From assembly GCA_035293985.1 (NCBI GenBank), contig DATGLS010000037.1:124001-188000 (forward strand): a stretch of 64,000 nucleotides of DNA, written 5' to 3'. Below are positions 15,053-23,908 of this stretch, piece by piece. The notes under the pieces were generated by a model. That model saw only the letters and a program-made list of their open reading frames with translations. It did no database searches and was not told where the DNA came from. Position 1 is the stretch's first letter, and every line of letters starts with the position of its first letter. This DNA is from JAVDCA01 sp035293985. Lineage in GTDB: Bacteria; Pseudomonadota; Alphaproteobacteria; Rhizobiales; Xanthobacteraceae. The position numbers were made by a program, and so were the translations under genes.

Positions 15053-16491
15053 CGCTGGTGGCCGCGATCAGCATCGTCCAGCTCGCCGGCCTGTCGAGCC
15101 GCGCCGAGGCCACCACGCTGACGCTGGTCGGATCGAGCCAGAAGATCTGCCAGCTCACCGGCGACACCGATTGGACCACCAACCAGCCCACCAACGCGCA
15201 GACCAACACCAACTACCACCTTCTCGGGGTGGACCTCGGATTCCCGGTCGACGCAGGCCCCGGCAACCCGCTCTACTTACTGTTCGGCGACGCCTTTCCA
15301 TCGACCACCGGAAATCCGATCCCGCCCGACGACGCGATCGGTTTCACGAACCGGACGGTGGCGCCCGATAGCCAGACCTGTCTCGATCTCGAGCTGGTGA
15401 CGCAGGCGGGCGCGTTCGCCCATCCGACCGTGTCGCCGCCGATCCTCCAGGGCTCGTTCAACGTGCCGACCGGCGGCGTGTTCGTCGACAAGCGGTTGTA
15501 CGCGTTCTTCTGGACCGACCACTGCGTCGCCCTGCCGCCGACACCGATCGGGCCACTGCCTGCGACGCCGCTGCAGCTGCCTGCGCCCTACCCGAACTGC
15601 CCGCAGACTCCGCAGTTCAACACCCTCGGCCGCAGCGTGCTCGCGTTCGCGAGCGAGACGGCGCCGGCGGCGTTCGAGCAGGCGCGCCAGTTGTTCCCGC
15701 CGTGGGGCCCGATCATTCATCCGCACCCGGAATTCGAAGGCATGCCGAGCGGCTTCGTCTATGTGACCGCGGCGCAGCCGGGGCCGCATGTGCGCGTCCC
15801 CCGGCTCATTCCGCCGTTCATCCCCAGCTTCGAGCCGAAAACCTTCGTGCCGGTGTTCGGCGTCGCCCGTTATCGCGCCTCAATTCCGTATCTCGCGATG
15901 GCGCCGCAGGAGACGTTCGCCGATCCGGCCACTTGGCTGTTCTATGCCGGGCAGACCGGCGGCGGCCATCCGAAGTTCGTCACGCGCGCCGAATGGGAGA
16001 GCGGCCACACGTCGAGCGGCCAATGGACGCCGCCGAAGGGCGCCGAGCTCTACGCCGACAGCGTGATCGCCGGCATCGACGAGCGTTGCGTCGGCGAGCA
16101 TTCGGTCACGTACAACGCGGCGCTGCGCACCTGGCTTCTGCTCTACGTCTGCGGCCCGTACCGGGTCGAGGCGCGCACCGCGCCCGATCCATGGGGACCA
16201 TGGTCGCCGCCGACCGTGCTCATGAGCCTGCTGCACGACCCAGGCGTGGTCTGCACGCTGATCATGGATGGAATCCACGGCTGCGGCGCGAAGCCGGATT
16301 TCTGGCAGTTCACGGGGACCAACCCGAGCGGTTTCTTCTACGCGCCGTTCGCGCTGGAGCGCTTCACCCAGGACGTGACGCCGCCCGGCGCGGGCGGGAC
16401 GCGGACCGCCAACATCTTCTGGCTGGTCTCGACCTGGAATCCGTACCAGGTGATCGTCATGCAATCGACGCTGCAGCTATCGGCGAATTAG
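15019..16491 (+). CDS. Secreted protein, DUF4185-like (possible beta-propeller)
   Basis: A 490-aa exported protein. The signal peptide is residues 1 to about 31 (MAPFRITPRPLALVAAISIV...RAEA). The mature part begins LTLVGSSQKICQLTG and contains LYLLFGDAFPSTTGNP, GGVFVDKRLYAFFWTDHC and EHSVTYNAALRTWLLLYVCGP, which resemble the DUF4185 family predicted to be a carbohydrate-active beta-propeller. At least nine Cys suggest disulfides in the periplasm or outside. GAAGGAAA precedes the ATG. It stands alone; its upstream region is duplicated downstream. Enzymatic role not established. Confidence 0.6.
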   Translation: MAPFRITPRPLALVAAISIVQLAGLSSRAEATTLTLVGSSQKICQLTGDTDWTTNQPTNAQTNTNYHLLGVDLGFPVDAGPGNPLYLLFGDAFPSTTGNPIPPDDAIGFTNRTVAPDSQTCLDLELVTQAGAFAHPTVSPPILQGSFNVPTGGVFVDKRLYAFFWTDHCVALPPTPIGPLPATPLQLPAPYPNCPQTPQFNTLGRSVLAFASETAPAAFEQARQLFPPWGPIIHPHPEFEGMPSGFVYVTAAQPGPHVRVPRLIPPFIPSFEPKTFVPVFGVARYRASIPYLAMAPQETFADPATWLFYAGQTGGGHPKFVTRAEWESGHTSSGQWTPPKGAELYADSVIAGIDERCVGEHSVTYNAALRTWLLLYVCGPYRVEARTAPDPWGPWSPPTVLMSLLHDPGVVCTLIMDGIHGCGAKPDFWQFTGTNPSGFFYAPFALERFTQDVTPPGAGGTRTANIFWLVSTWNPYQVIVMQSTLQLSAN

Positions 16492-16549
16492 ACGCTCTTC
16501 ATCGCCTCCGGGCCAGCGGCGCAGCGACAACGCTCGACGAGCAGCGGTT

Positions 16550-16795
16550 GAACCTTTCTTCCGTTCGATCTGACTGACGCCTGCGGACCCGCGTCGCGGC
16601 GTCGGCACGACGGCGTCGCGGAGACGCCCTGGCATCATGCGAGGGCCGCGAGCGCTTGCGCGCCCGTGCGTCATGCCGTGATCCCCGACATGCATGCATT
16701 CGTCGACTCCGGGTTGCGCGGCATCACGCCGGCGACGACGTGACAACCCGAAGGAAAGTACAATGACCCTGTTTCGCATCACGCCCCGCTCGCGC
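16550..16795 (+). repeat. Duplicated upstream segment, copy 2 (diverged)
   Basis: Second copy of the segment at 14797-15052. It ends about 32 nt inside the copied reading frame, where similarity to the secreted-protein gene stops abruptly. This marks a rearrangement boundary between the secreted-protein gene and the toxin-antitoxin remnant. Confidence 0.65.
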
Positions 16796-16813
16796 ATGGA
16801 ACGAAGAAAATAG
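16763..16813 (+). pseudogene. Truncated start of a second copy of the secreted-protein gene
   Basis: An ATG with the same GAAGGAAA ribosome-binding site as the gene at 15019 starts MTLFRITPRSRMERRK and then stops. The first nine residues match the intact gene (MAPFRITPR), after which the similarity is lost. It looks like the 5' stub of a paralogue whose body was deleted or replaced. The rest of 16492-16918 holds no other gene that I can support. Confidence 0.55.
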
Positions 16814-16918
16814 TGGAAGCGGCCGATGCGCCTGCGTTGGTGGCTTGGGAGGCCCTGGACCAACCCCGATCACCCGCGCTAGTGATTCGTCTTCAGGGGA
16901 GCGACGGAGTCGAGCCGA

Positions 16919-17662
16919 GTGGACGCGTCACGCACCATTGGCGATGCCATGGGTCGAGGCTCATATGGCTCGACCGAGGCGCTGCGGCTGATCAATTTCC
17001 AGCGACCGGACGTGCTGCGTGCCGCTGCGAGTAACCAGCGCCGCGTGACGCGCATTACCGTCGCGCACTGGCTCTATGGTCATAAGCATGGTGCGACATC
17101 CTCAAAGCCGCTGTGGCAGCCGGACTACTCCCCGACCGAAGACGAACCAGTGCTCGAGGTCAGCTTCCGCGATCTGATTGAGCTGCGCTTCGTCAAGACG
17201 TTCCGCGATCTCGGGCTCGGCCTGCAGACGATTCGGGTGTGCTTCGAACGTGCCGTTGAGGTGGTGCAGGACCAGCGCCCGTTCTCTACTCGGCGATTTC
17301 GCACGGATGGTAGCACCATCTTTTACGAGATCATCGACGGAGTTCACGAGGGCAAGCTCGTTGATCTGCGTCGGCGGCAGAACGTCTTCCACCGCATTGT
17401 CGAGCCGAGCCTCCACGATCTCGAGTTCGAGGCCGATGCGCTCGCACGCTGGTTCCCGCTCGGCCGCTCGCGCCAGTCGATCGTGGTCGATCCGGCACGG
17501 GCCTTCGGCCGGCCGATCGTCAACAGCGGCGGTGTGCCGGTCGAAACGATCGTCCAGGCAGTCAAAGTCGAGGGTGGGCTCGACCGTGTCGCGATGCTTT
17601 ATGAGCTGCCGGTTGAGGCGGTGCGCAACGCCGTCGAATTTCACCAAAAGCTTGCGGCATGA
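16919..17662 (+). CDS. DUF433-domain antitoxin
   Basis: A 247-aa protein with an N-terminal helix-turn-helix-like part (STEALRLINFQRPDVLRAAA, then VTRITVAHWLYG) and a C-terminal DUF433 domain (RPIVNSGGVPVETIVQAVKVEGG, LYELPVEAVRNAVEFHQ). In other genomes this type is the antitoxin and repressor of a type II pair with a PIN-like toxin immediately downstream. GTG 16919 has GGAG 9 nt upstream; ATG 16949 is an alternative without a clear site. Its stop overlaps a toxin start (ATGA), but the toxin gene is damaged. Confidence 0.72.
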   Translation: MDASRTIGDAMGRGSYGSTEALRLINFQRPDVLRAAASNQRRVTRITVAHWLYGHKHGATSSKPLWQPDYSPTEDEPVLEVSFRDLIELRFVKTFRDLGLGLQTIRVCFERAVEVVQDQRPFSTRRFRTDGSTIFYEIIDGVHEGKLVDLRRRQNVFHRIVEPSLHDLEFEADALARWFPLGRSRQSIVVDPARAFGRPIVNSGGVPVETIVQAVKVEGGLDRVAMLYELPVEAVRNAVEFHQKLAA

Positions 17663-17951
17663 AGCTGCAAGAGCGCTCAATGCACTGTTTGAGGATGAGC
17701 ATCAGATCATCGCGTTGCGCGATAAATTTTCGCCCAGCACGTCGGACGTGACGTGGATCGATGCGCTCGATCGAGATCGCGGCTGGGCGGTGGTGACCCG
17801 TGACATACATTTACGCACGCGACCACATGAGCGGGCCGCGCTTGATCGAGCCCGTATTGTCTTCTTCTTCCTCGCCGGCAGCTGGAAAGGCTTCACGGTC
17901 GAGGAGACGACCGTACGGCTCATTCGCCTCATGCCGAAGATGGCAGCGTAG
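17659..17951 (+). pseudogene. PIN-like toxin gene, N-terminus lost and frame shifted
   Basis: The ATG at 17659 overlaps the antitoxin stop, as expected for the partner toxin, but that frame ends after 31 codons. The toxin body is in another frame: EAARALNALFEDEHQIIALRDKF, then DVTWIDALDRDRGWAVVTRDIHL and RARIVFFFLAGSWKG, ending at 17951. Related PIN-like toxins begin with a short strand carrying an acidic catalytic residue (consensus MKxFVDNNLPPRLAxALNALF, from memory); that strand is missing here. An internal deletion of some tens of bp right after the start would explain it. No in-frame ATG or GTG precedes the body, so the toxin is probably not made. Confidence 0.68.
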
Positions 17952-18038
17952 ACTTCACTGGCAGAGAGCGGTCGATTCGAATTGCCGATCAACGCGGGCG
18001 CATTGCTGCGGCCGCACCGGAAGTGAACCTTACTAACG

Positions 18039-18521
18039 CTAACCCCGCGCCGCCGCCCGCTTCTTCGCCGCGCTCTTCACCGCCTGGATGATCTCCGGAT
18101 AAGCCGCGCAGCGGCAGAGGTTGCCGGAGAGCCAGTGCTTGATCGTGTCGTCGTCCGGATCGGGATGGCGGTCGAGCAGCTGCTTGGTCATCAGGATGAA
18201 TCCGGGCGTGCAGAAGCCGCACTGGAACGCGCCCTGCTCGATGAAGGCCTCCTGCACCGGATCGAGGCTGCCGTCGGCGTCGAGCGACTCCACCGTGGTC
18301 ACCTCGGCGCCGTCCGCGAAGGCCGCGAGATAGAGACAGCCCGACACCGCGGTGCCGTTGACGATCACGGTGCAGCAGCCGCACAGGCCCTGGCCGCAGC
18401 TCTCGCGCGCGCCGTAGAGCGCGAACTCGTTGCGGATCACCTCGAGGATGGTGTGGTGCGGCGCGATCTCGGCGCTGACCGGATCGCCGTTGAGCGTGAA
18501 GCTGATCGTTCGTCCGGCCAT
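18039..18521 (-). CDS. Molybdenum hydroxylase small subunit, two [2Fe-2S] clusters (CoxS-type)
   Basis: A 160-aa iron-sulfur subunit of a xanthine dehydrogenase/CO dehydrogenase-type molybdenum hydroxylase. The plant-type cluster is C42-x4-C47-x2-C50 with a fourth Cys at 62 (CGQGLCGCC...SGC); the second is CGFCTPG plus LCRCAAY. It passes electrons from the Mo subunit to the FAD subunit. It is the last gene of a coxG-M-L-S-like operon, 1 nt after the large-subunit stop codon. A 4-hydroxybenzoyl-CoA-reductase or aromatic hydroxylase role is possible. Confidence 0.93.
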   Translation of the reverse strand: MAGRTISFTLNGDPVSAEIAPHHTILEVIRNEFALYGARESCGQGLCGCCTVIVNGTAVSGCLYLAAFADGAEVTTVESLDADGSLDPVQEAFIEQGAFQCGFCTPGFILMTKQLLDRHPDPDDDTIKHWLSGNLCRCAAYPEIIQAVKSAAKKRAAARG

Positions 18522-18522
18522 A

Positions 18523-20826
18523 TTACTCGTCCCCCAGCGGGTTGTTCGCTTGCGCGCGGATCGCGCGATAGACCGTCTCGGCGTTGAGCGGCAGCTCGGT
18601 GATGCGCACGCCGCAGGCGTCGTCGATCGCGTTGGCGATCGCGGGGCCGCAGCAGAAGGTCGCGGTCTCGCCCACGCCCTTGGCGCCGAACGGGCCGTTC
18701 GGCTGGATCGAGTCGATCGCCTCGTTCTCCATCACGGCCGGCACGTCGAGGATGCCGGGAATCTTGTAGTCGGCGAGGGACGCGTTGGTCACCTGGCCGC
18801 CGTCGATGTGCATCTTCTCGAACATCGTGAAGCCGAACTGCATCAGCGTCGCGCCCGAAATCTGCGTCTCGACGATCTTCGGGTTGACCGGCTTGCCGCA
18901 GTCGACCACGTTGATCAGCCGCGTGCAGGTCACCTTGCCGGTCTCGGTATCGACCTCGACCTCGGCGCCGGCGCCGGCCGTCATCCAGAACGGCGCGACA
19001 TTCGGGGTGAGACCGGTGCCGGGCGCGGGCGGCGTGTAGTCCGGCTTGTAGGTGCCGCTGCCGACGATGTTGCCGGCCTGCATGCCGTACTTCTTCTTGA
19101 ACAGCTCGCCGACCGGGATGTTGCTGCCCTCGGGCTCGCCGAGATCGCGCGCCATCGCGGCGATTTTCGCCTTGACCTCTTCGGCCGCGATGCGCACCGC
19201 GTGGCCCATATGGAAGAGCGAGCGCGAGCCGAGCGTGCCCATGTCGTAGGGCGTCACATCGGTGTCGCGCGGCACCACGCGCACAGCTTCGGCCGGGATG
19301 TTGAGCACCTCGCCGACGATCTGCGCCATCGCGGTGTCCGATCCCTGGCCCATGTCGACGGTGCCGCAATAGAGGATCGGGCTGCCGTCCGCCGTCATGT
19401 TGAGGACCGCGACCGAGGTGGTCGGCGAGATCACCGCCTTGATGGCGATCGCGAGCCCGCGCCCGCGCTTGATCGGGCCGCTGCCGTGGTCGTACGGCTT
19501 GCCCCAGTTGAGCCGCGATGCGATGCGGTCGAGGATCGGCTCCAGCGGCGCGTGGTTGACCGGCGTGCCGGTCGCCTGCAGGCCGCCCTTCTTGATGATG
19601 TTCTTCCGCCGGAACTCGACCGGATCCATCTTCAGCGCGCGCGCCATCATGTCGGTGTGGCTCTCGTACGACCACACCAGCTGCGGAATGCCGAAGCCGC
19701 GCAGCGCGCCCGCCGGCGTGAGATTTGTGTAGAGCGCGAACGAGTCGACGTGGACGTTCTCGATGTCGTAGGGACCCGAGGCGGTGAAGCCCGACTTCTG
19801 CGTCACCCGCGGCCCGACGTCCGCATAAGCGCCGCCGTTCCAGTAGACCTCGCACTTGCGCGCGATGATCTTGCCGTCCTTGTCGAGGCCGCTCTTGATC
19901 TTGAACGTGCAGGGATGCTTGGTGATCTGGTAGAAGCACTCCTCCATCGTCAGCGAGATCTTGACGGGCCGCCGCGCCAGCAGCGACAGCGCGGTGACGA
20001 GCGCTTCCAACTTGATGTAGAGCTTCGAGCCGTAGCCGCCGCCCAGATAGGCGACGCGGATGCGCACGCGATTCTCCGGCAGGCCGAGCAGGCGCGCGAT
20101 CTCGGTGCGCACGAACGAAGGGCCTTGCGACGAGGTGTAGATCGTGACCGCGTCGCGCTTGGCATCGCCGATCGAGACGAACGGCTCGAACGCGAGATGC
20201 AGCACCTTCTGGGTGCGGAAGGTGTGCTCGAACACATGCGCGGCTTGCGCGAAGCCTTTCTCGACGTCGCCCTTGCGCAGCTTGAAGTCGAGCGCGACGT
20301 TGGTGTTCTTGGCGCCCTTGAGATGCTTGAGGTCGGCGAAGGTGCCGGCGGGCTTGAGCTCGTCATGCACGTGCACCGGCGACGTCACCGCCTCGACCTC
20401 GTCGTAGACCGCGGGCAACTCCTCGTACTCGGCGGTGATCGCCTGCACGGCCTGCTCGGCGACGTGCGGGTCGGCGGCGAGCACCACGGCGACCGGCTCG
20501 CCGACGAAGCGCACCTTCTCGTCCGCCAGGATCGGCTGGTCGTGGAAGGCCGGACCGTAATAGGGATGCGGGATCACGGTCTTGATGTCGTCGATGGTGA
20601 CGACGCGGACGACGCCGGGGATCTTCTTCGCCGCGCTGGTGTCGATCGACTTGATGCGGCCATGCGCGATGGTGCTGCGAAAGATCTTGGCATGCAGCAT
20701 GCCGGGCAGGCGCAGATTGTGGGTGTACTCGGCGCGGCCGGAGACCTTCTCGCGCGCTTCCAGGCGGGGCAGCGAGCGGCCGATCTGGCTGCCGACTTTG
20801 GCACCGGGCATCGGGGTCGTGGCCAT
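18523..20826 (-). CDS. Molybdopterin-binding large subunit, xanthine dehydrogenase/aldehyde oxidase family
   Basis: A 767-aa catalytic subunit binding Mo-molybdopterin cytosine dinucleotide. It starts with the small aldehyde-oxidase a/b hammerhead domain (GRAEYTHNLRLPGMLHAKI, residues about 30-50), then the molybdopterin part with QGPSFVRTEIARLLGL, AYLGGGYGSKL and TVDMGQGSDT. The catalytic Glu is in GAKGVGETA near the C-terminus. The AYRCSFR loop of true form I CO dehydrogenase is absent, so CO oxidation is unlikely. Its ATG overlaps the FAD-subunit stop (TGATG). Substrate unknown; aromatic or N-heterocyclic acid is plausible. Confidence 0.93.
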   Translation of the reverse strand: MATTPMPGAKVGSQIGRSLPRLEAREKVSGRAEYTHNLRLPGMLHAKIFRSTIAHGRIKSIDTSAAKKIPGVVRVVTIDDIKTVIPHPYYGPAFHDQPILADEKVRFVGEPVAVVLAADPHVAEQAVQAITAEYEELPAVYDEVEAVTSPVHVHDELKPAGTFADLKHLKGAKNTNVALDFKLRKGDVEKGFAQAAHVFEHTFRTQKVLHLAFEPFVSIGDAKRDAVTIYTSSQGPSFVRTEIARLLGLPENRVRIRVAYLGGGYGSKLYIKLEALVTALSLLARRPVKISLTMEECFYQITKHPCTFKIKSGLDKDGKIIARKCEVYWNGGAYADVGPRVTQKSGFTASGPYDIENVHVDSFALYTNLTPAGALRGFGIPQLVWSYESHTDMMARALKMDPVEFRRKNIIKKGGLQATGTPVNHAPLEPILDRIASRLNWGKPYDHGSGPIKRGRGLAIAIKAVISPTTSVAVLNMTADGSPILYCGTVDMGQGSDTAMAQIVGEVLNIPAEAVRVVPRDTDVTPYDMGTLGSRSLFHMGHAVRIAAEEVKAKIAAMARDLGEPEGSNIPVGELFKKKYGMQAGNIVGSGTYKPDYTPPAPGTGLTPNVAPFWMTAGAGAEVEVDTETGKVTCTRLINVVDCGKPVNPKIVETQISGATLMQFGFTMFEKMHIDGGQVTNASLADYKIPGILDVPAVMENEAIDSIQPNGPFGAKGVGETATFCCGPAIANAIDDACGVRITELPLNAETVYRAIRAQANNPLGDE

Positions 20827-21692
20827 CAGTGTGCTCCGTTTCCTGCAAGCGCCTGGCGGACGGCGCGGCCGATATGCACGCGGATGAGCTCGCGCTTGTA
20901 GGCGACCGAGCCGCGCACGTCGGCGATGATCTCGGCTTCGGTGGCGCCCGCCTCGCCGGCGCGCGCGAGCGCGGCGTCGTCGACCCGCACGCCTTTGAGC
21001 GCGGCCTCCGCGCCCGTGAGCCGCGTCGCCTTGGTGGTCGCGGCGCTCGCCACCACGATCGCGTCGCGCAGGCCGTCGCCTTCGGCGTGGACCGAGACCG
21101 CGACGCCGACTGCCGGCCAGTCCTCGGCCGAGCCGGCCGTGAACTTCATGTAGGCGGCGCGGCGCGCGCCCTGCGCTGGGACCGTGACAGAGGCGATCAG
21201 CTCGTTCTTCCCCAGCGCCGTCTCGTAGTAGCCGGTGAGCAGGTCCTCGACCTCGAGCGTGCGCTCGCCCTTCGGGCTCACCGCCTTGACGCTCGCGCCG
21301 AGCGCGATCAGCACCGGCGGCAGATCCATATGCGGGTCGCCATGCGCCAGCGCGCCGCCGACCGTCGCGACGTTGCGCACGCGCACGTTCGAAAGCCGCC
21401 GCATCGTGCGGGTGATGACCGGGGCGACCTTCGCCACCTCGGCCGAGTGCTCGAGCGCGGCGAGCGGCGTCGTCGCGCCGATCGTGAGGCTGCCGTCCGC
21501 GTTCGCCGTGATGCCGGAGAGGCCGCCGACCTTGCGCAGGCTGACCAGCCGCGTCGGGTGAAACACGCCGGCCTTCATCATCAGCATCAGCGCCGTGCAG
21601 CCGCCGACCGGCCGCACCGTCGGATCGTCGGCGTCGAGGAGGCCGAGCGCCTCCTCGAGCGATGTGGGTTCGGATAACTCGAAGGGCGTCAT
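20826..21692 (-). CDS. Molybdenum hydroxylase FAD-binding subunit (CoxM-type)
   Basis: A 288-aa FAD subunit of the vanillyl-alcohol-oxidase fold. Typical pieces are EPTSLEEALGLLDADD and VRPVGGCTALMLMMKAG, the FAD loop TIGATTPLAALEHS, and NVATVGGALAHGDPHMDLPPVLIALGA. It accepts electrons from the [2Fe-2S] subunit and passes them to a quinone or O2. Translationally coupled on both sides: ATGA with the upstream SRPBCC gene and TGATG with the large subunit. Confidence 0.92.
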   Translation of the reverse strand: MTPFELSEPTSLEEALGLLDADDPTVRPVGGCTALMLMMKAGVFHPTRLVSLRKVGGLSGITANADGSLTIGATTPLAALEHSAEVAKVAPVITRTMRRLSNVRVRNVATVGGALAHGDPHMDLPPVLIALGASVKAVSPKGERTLEVEDLLTGYYETALGKNELIASVTVPAQGARRAAYMKFTAGSAEDWPAVGVAVSVHAEGDGLRDAIVVASAATTKATRLTGAEAALKGVRVDDAALARAGEAGATEAEIIADVRGSVAYKRELIRVHIGRAVRQALAGNGAH

Positions 21693-22144
21693 TTCGTCTC
21701 CCCGGCGGCGAAAACCGCGCGCAGTCGTTCGGTGAACTTCTTTTCCATGTCCTTGGCCTTGGCGCGCAGCACCGGCTGGCCGATGCTGCCGAGCTTGCCG
21801 GCGAGCGTGGAGTCGATCGAGTAGGCGATGATCGTCTGGTCGCCGGATTCGGTGAGATGGGTGCGCGACGTGGCGGTCAGGCGGCCGACGACGCCGAGCG
21901 GGGTGCCCTCGACCTTGGCCTCGATCGTGTCGGGCGGGCTGAGCTGCGTGACCTCGACGCTCACCTTGAAGCGGAACGTCATGTAGGCGACCTTGGTCTC
22001 CAGCACGGCGTCGTAATGCGTCGCGTCGATCTCGGTCAGGTCCTTCACGCCGTCGACGCAGGAGGCGAAGAACGGCGCGTCTTTCAGCTTGTCGAACACG
22101 GCGGCGCGCGGCGCCGCAACGGTGATTTCGCCGGAAATGTTCAT
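21689..22144 (-). CDS. CoxG-like SRPBCC protein
   Basis: A 151-aa START/SRPBCC-fold protein of the CoxG family (DUF1857-like): MNISGEITVAAPRAAVFDKLKD, then SCVDGVKDLTEID, and PLGVVGRLTATSRTHL. CoxG-type proteins accompany molybdenum hydroxylases and in some studied systems help membrane attachment or substrate handling. ATG 22144 is chosen because the conserved family start is there; the open frame extends 28 codons upstream. First gene of the four-gene operon, divergent from the UbiD gene. Confidence 0.88.
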   Translation of the reverse strand: MNISGEITVAAPRAAVFDKLKDAPFFASCVDGVKDLTEIDATHYDAVLETKVAYMTFRFKVSVEVTQLSPPDTIEAKVEGTPLGVVGRLTATSRTHLTESGDQTIIAYSIDSTLAGKLGSIGQPVLRAKAKDMEKKFTERLRAVFAAGETK

Positions 22145-22300
22145 GCCTTGGCGCCAGCCGCCCCCGTTTTTTGTTGGGTTCTTATCGGGCACGCCCCGCA
22201 AAACCTCAAGCCCCGCGGCCGTGCGCACAGGTGCCCCGCGGACAGAGCATGCGCCGGTGCAAACGATCCGCTATGTAAGGTGAGCACAGCGCCCGCGCTC

Positions 22301-22330
22301 CTTCTCCCCTCTCCGCCTGAGGGGGAAGAG
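22301..22330. repeat. CT-rich hairpin repeat in divergent gap
   Basis: CTTCTCCCCTC and GAGGGGGAAGAG form an imperfect dyad about 50 nt before the UbiD start. It resembles the CTCTCCCCC/GGGGGAGAG hairpins at 60998-61021 and 61082-61106, so it is probably a member of one dispersed repeat family. Confidence 0.45.
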
Positions 22331-22378
22331 GGGCGCGAGCGCAGGTGCAGGTGGCAAATCGTCGGAGACAGCGCGCGC

Positions 22379-23908
22379 ATGACCTTGAAAAGAAAACCCG
22401 TCGCCTTCGGCGATTTGCGCGGCTGGATTGCGGCGCTCGAGGCCGCGGGCGAGCTGCGGCGGATCGACGCTGAGGTCGACTGGAATATCGAGCTCGGCAC
22501 CATCGCGCGCCTCGCGCAGGGCGCCGGCACCGGCCCGGCGCTCCTGTTCAACAACATCAAGGACTACAACAAGCCGACGAGCCGCAGCCGGCGCGTCTTC
22601 AGCAATGCGCTCAACAATTATCGCCGCCTGGCGCTGATGCTCGGCCTGCCGGCCGAGACCCATCCGCGCGAGCTGGTGAAGCTCGGCCGCACCATCATGA
22701 CCGGCAGCATCGCGCCGCGCATCGTCGGGGACGGGCCGGCGAAACAGAACGTTGTGACCGGCAAGGACATCGACCTCTACGAGCTGCCGGTCCCCTACTG
22801 GAACCGGCTCGACGGCGGCCGCTACATCATGACCTATGGCGGCGTCGTCACCAAGGACCCGACCACCGACATCATGAATGTCGGCGTCTATCGCGGCATG
22901 ATCTCGGCAAAGGACCGCATTCCGATCCTGATGTGGCGCGCCCAGCACATCGGCCACCACGTCACCGCCTGGCAGCAGGGCGGCAAGCCCGAGATGCCGA
23001 TCGCGGTCGCGATGGGCCTCGAGCCGGCGCTCGAGTTCGTCGCCGGCGCGCCGGTGCCGAAGGGCGTGTGCGAGTATGACGTCGCCGGCGCGATCCGCGG
23101 CGAGCCGATCGATCTCGTCAAATGCGAGACCGTCGACCTCTACGTGCCCGCGAGCGCCGAGATCGTGATCGAGGGCTACCTCGGCCTCGACCCGGCGACC
23201 TACGAGATGGAAGGCCCGTTCGCCGAGTTCACGGGCTATTTCGCCGGCGATCGCGTGCCCAAGCCGACCATCCGCGTCACCGCCATCACGCACCGCAACG
23301 ATGCGATCCTGCGCGGCACCATCGAGGGCGCGCTGCCGGGCTCCTATTCGGAGAACGCGATGACCTCGTCGATCATGCGCGCCGGCGCCGCCTGGAACGT
23401 GCTCGACCGCGCCGGGGTGCCCGGCGTCACCGACGTATGGTGCCCGCCGGTGCATGCCGGCATCAATCTCCTGGTCCGCATGCAGCAGAGCTATCGTGGC
23501 CAGGCCAAGCAGGCCGCCAACGCGATCTGGGGCTCGTCGGCCGCGCATGTGCGCTACAAGCACATCACGGTCGTCGACGACGACATCGACATTCACGACT
23601 ACGCCGCCGTCGACTGGGCGATCGCGCACCGCGTCAACGCCGGCGAGAACGACATCGTCATCATGCCGGCGACCTTCGGCCTCGGTCTCGATCCTTCGAC
23701 GCGCAAGCGCGACCGCAATCCCTCGCTGTTCGGCACCGGCAAATGGAATCGGGTGCTGATCGACGCCACCCAGAACCTCGACTACGACCCCGACCCCGAG
23801 TTCGATGGCGCCCGCTTCCCGCCGCTCGCGCGCCCCGATCAGAAGGACATCGACGCCGCCTACGCGCGCTTCGACGAGCTCGGGCTGGAGAAGCCGAAGC
23901 AGGACTGA
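22379..23908 (+). CDS. UbiD family (prenylated-FMN) decarboxylase
   Basis: A 509-aa UbiD-family enzyme, reversible decarboxylase of aromatic or alpha,beta-unsaturated acids with prenylated FMN. The catalytic motif EGPFAEFTGYF (Glu 278 and Glu 283) is intact, as are VGVYRGMISAKDRIPILMW and AMTSSIMRAGAAW. Length is normal. The cofactor-making UbiX partner is not in the window. The frame is open upstream, but ATG 22379 is the family-typical start. It begins an operon with TctC and quinone reductase genes (TGATG, ATGA overlaps) and is divergent from the molybdenum hydroxylase operon, so decarboxylation and hydroxylation may belong to one pathway. Confidence 0.93.
   Translation: MTLKRKPVAFGDLRGWIAALEAAGELRRIDAEVDWNIELGTIARLAQGAGTGPALLFNNIKDYNKPTSRSRRVFSNALNNYRRLALMLGLPAETHPRELVKLGRTIMTGSIAPRIVGDGPAKQNVVTGKDIDLYELPVPYWNRLDGGRYIMTYGGVVTKDPTTDIMNVGVYRGMISAKDRIPILMWRAQHIGHHVTAWQQGGKPEMPIAVAMGLEPALEFVAGAPVPKGVCEYDVAGAIRGEPIDLVKCETVDLYVPASAEIVIEGYLGLDPATYEMEGPFAEFTGYFAGDRVPKPTIRVTAITHRNDAILRGTIEGALPGSYSENAMTSSIMRAGAAWNVLDRAGVPGVTDVWCPPVHAGINLLVRMQQSYRGQAKQAANAIWGSSAAHVRYKHITVVDDDIDIHDYAAVDWAIAHRVNAGENDIVIMPATFGLGLDPSTRKRDRNPSLFGTGKWNRVLIDATQNLDYDPDPEFDGARFPPLARPDQKDIDAAYARFDELGLEKPKQD

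Noticed and set aside
17659..17754. 31-codon frame starting at the ATG that overlaps the antitoxin stop, as a real small toxin
   Set aside because: Its translation has no toxin features, while the PIN-like body is clearly readable in a different frame from 17661.
18523..20826. Carbon monoxide dehydrogenase large subunit (CoxL form I)
   Set aside because: The AYRCSFR active-site loop is absent; AYLGGGYGSKL is seen in the corresponding region, so only the broad family can be claimed.
18430..20901. 823-aa plus-strand frame opposite the molybdenum hydroxylase large subunit
   Set aside because: Exact antisense of a clear enzyme gene; length is due to the lack of stops in high-GC antisense frames.
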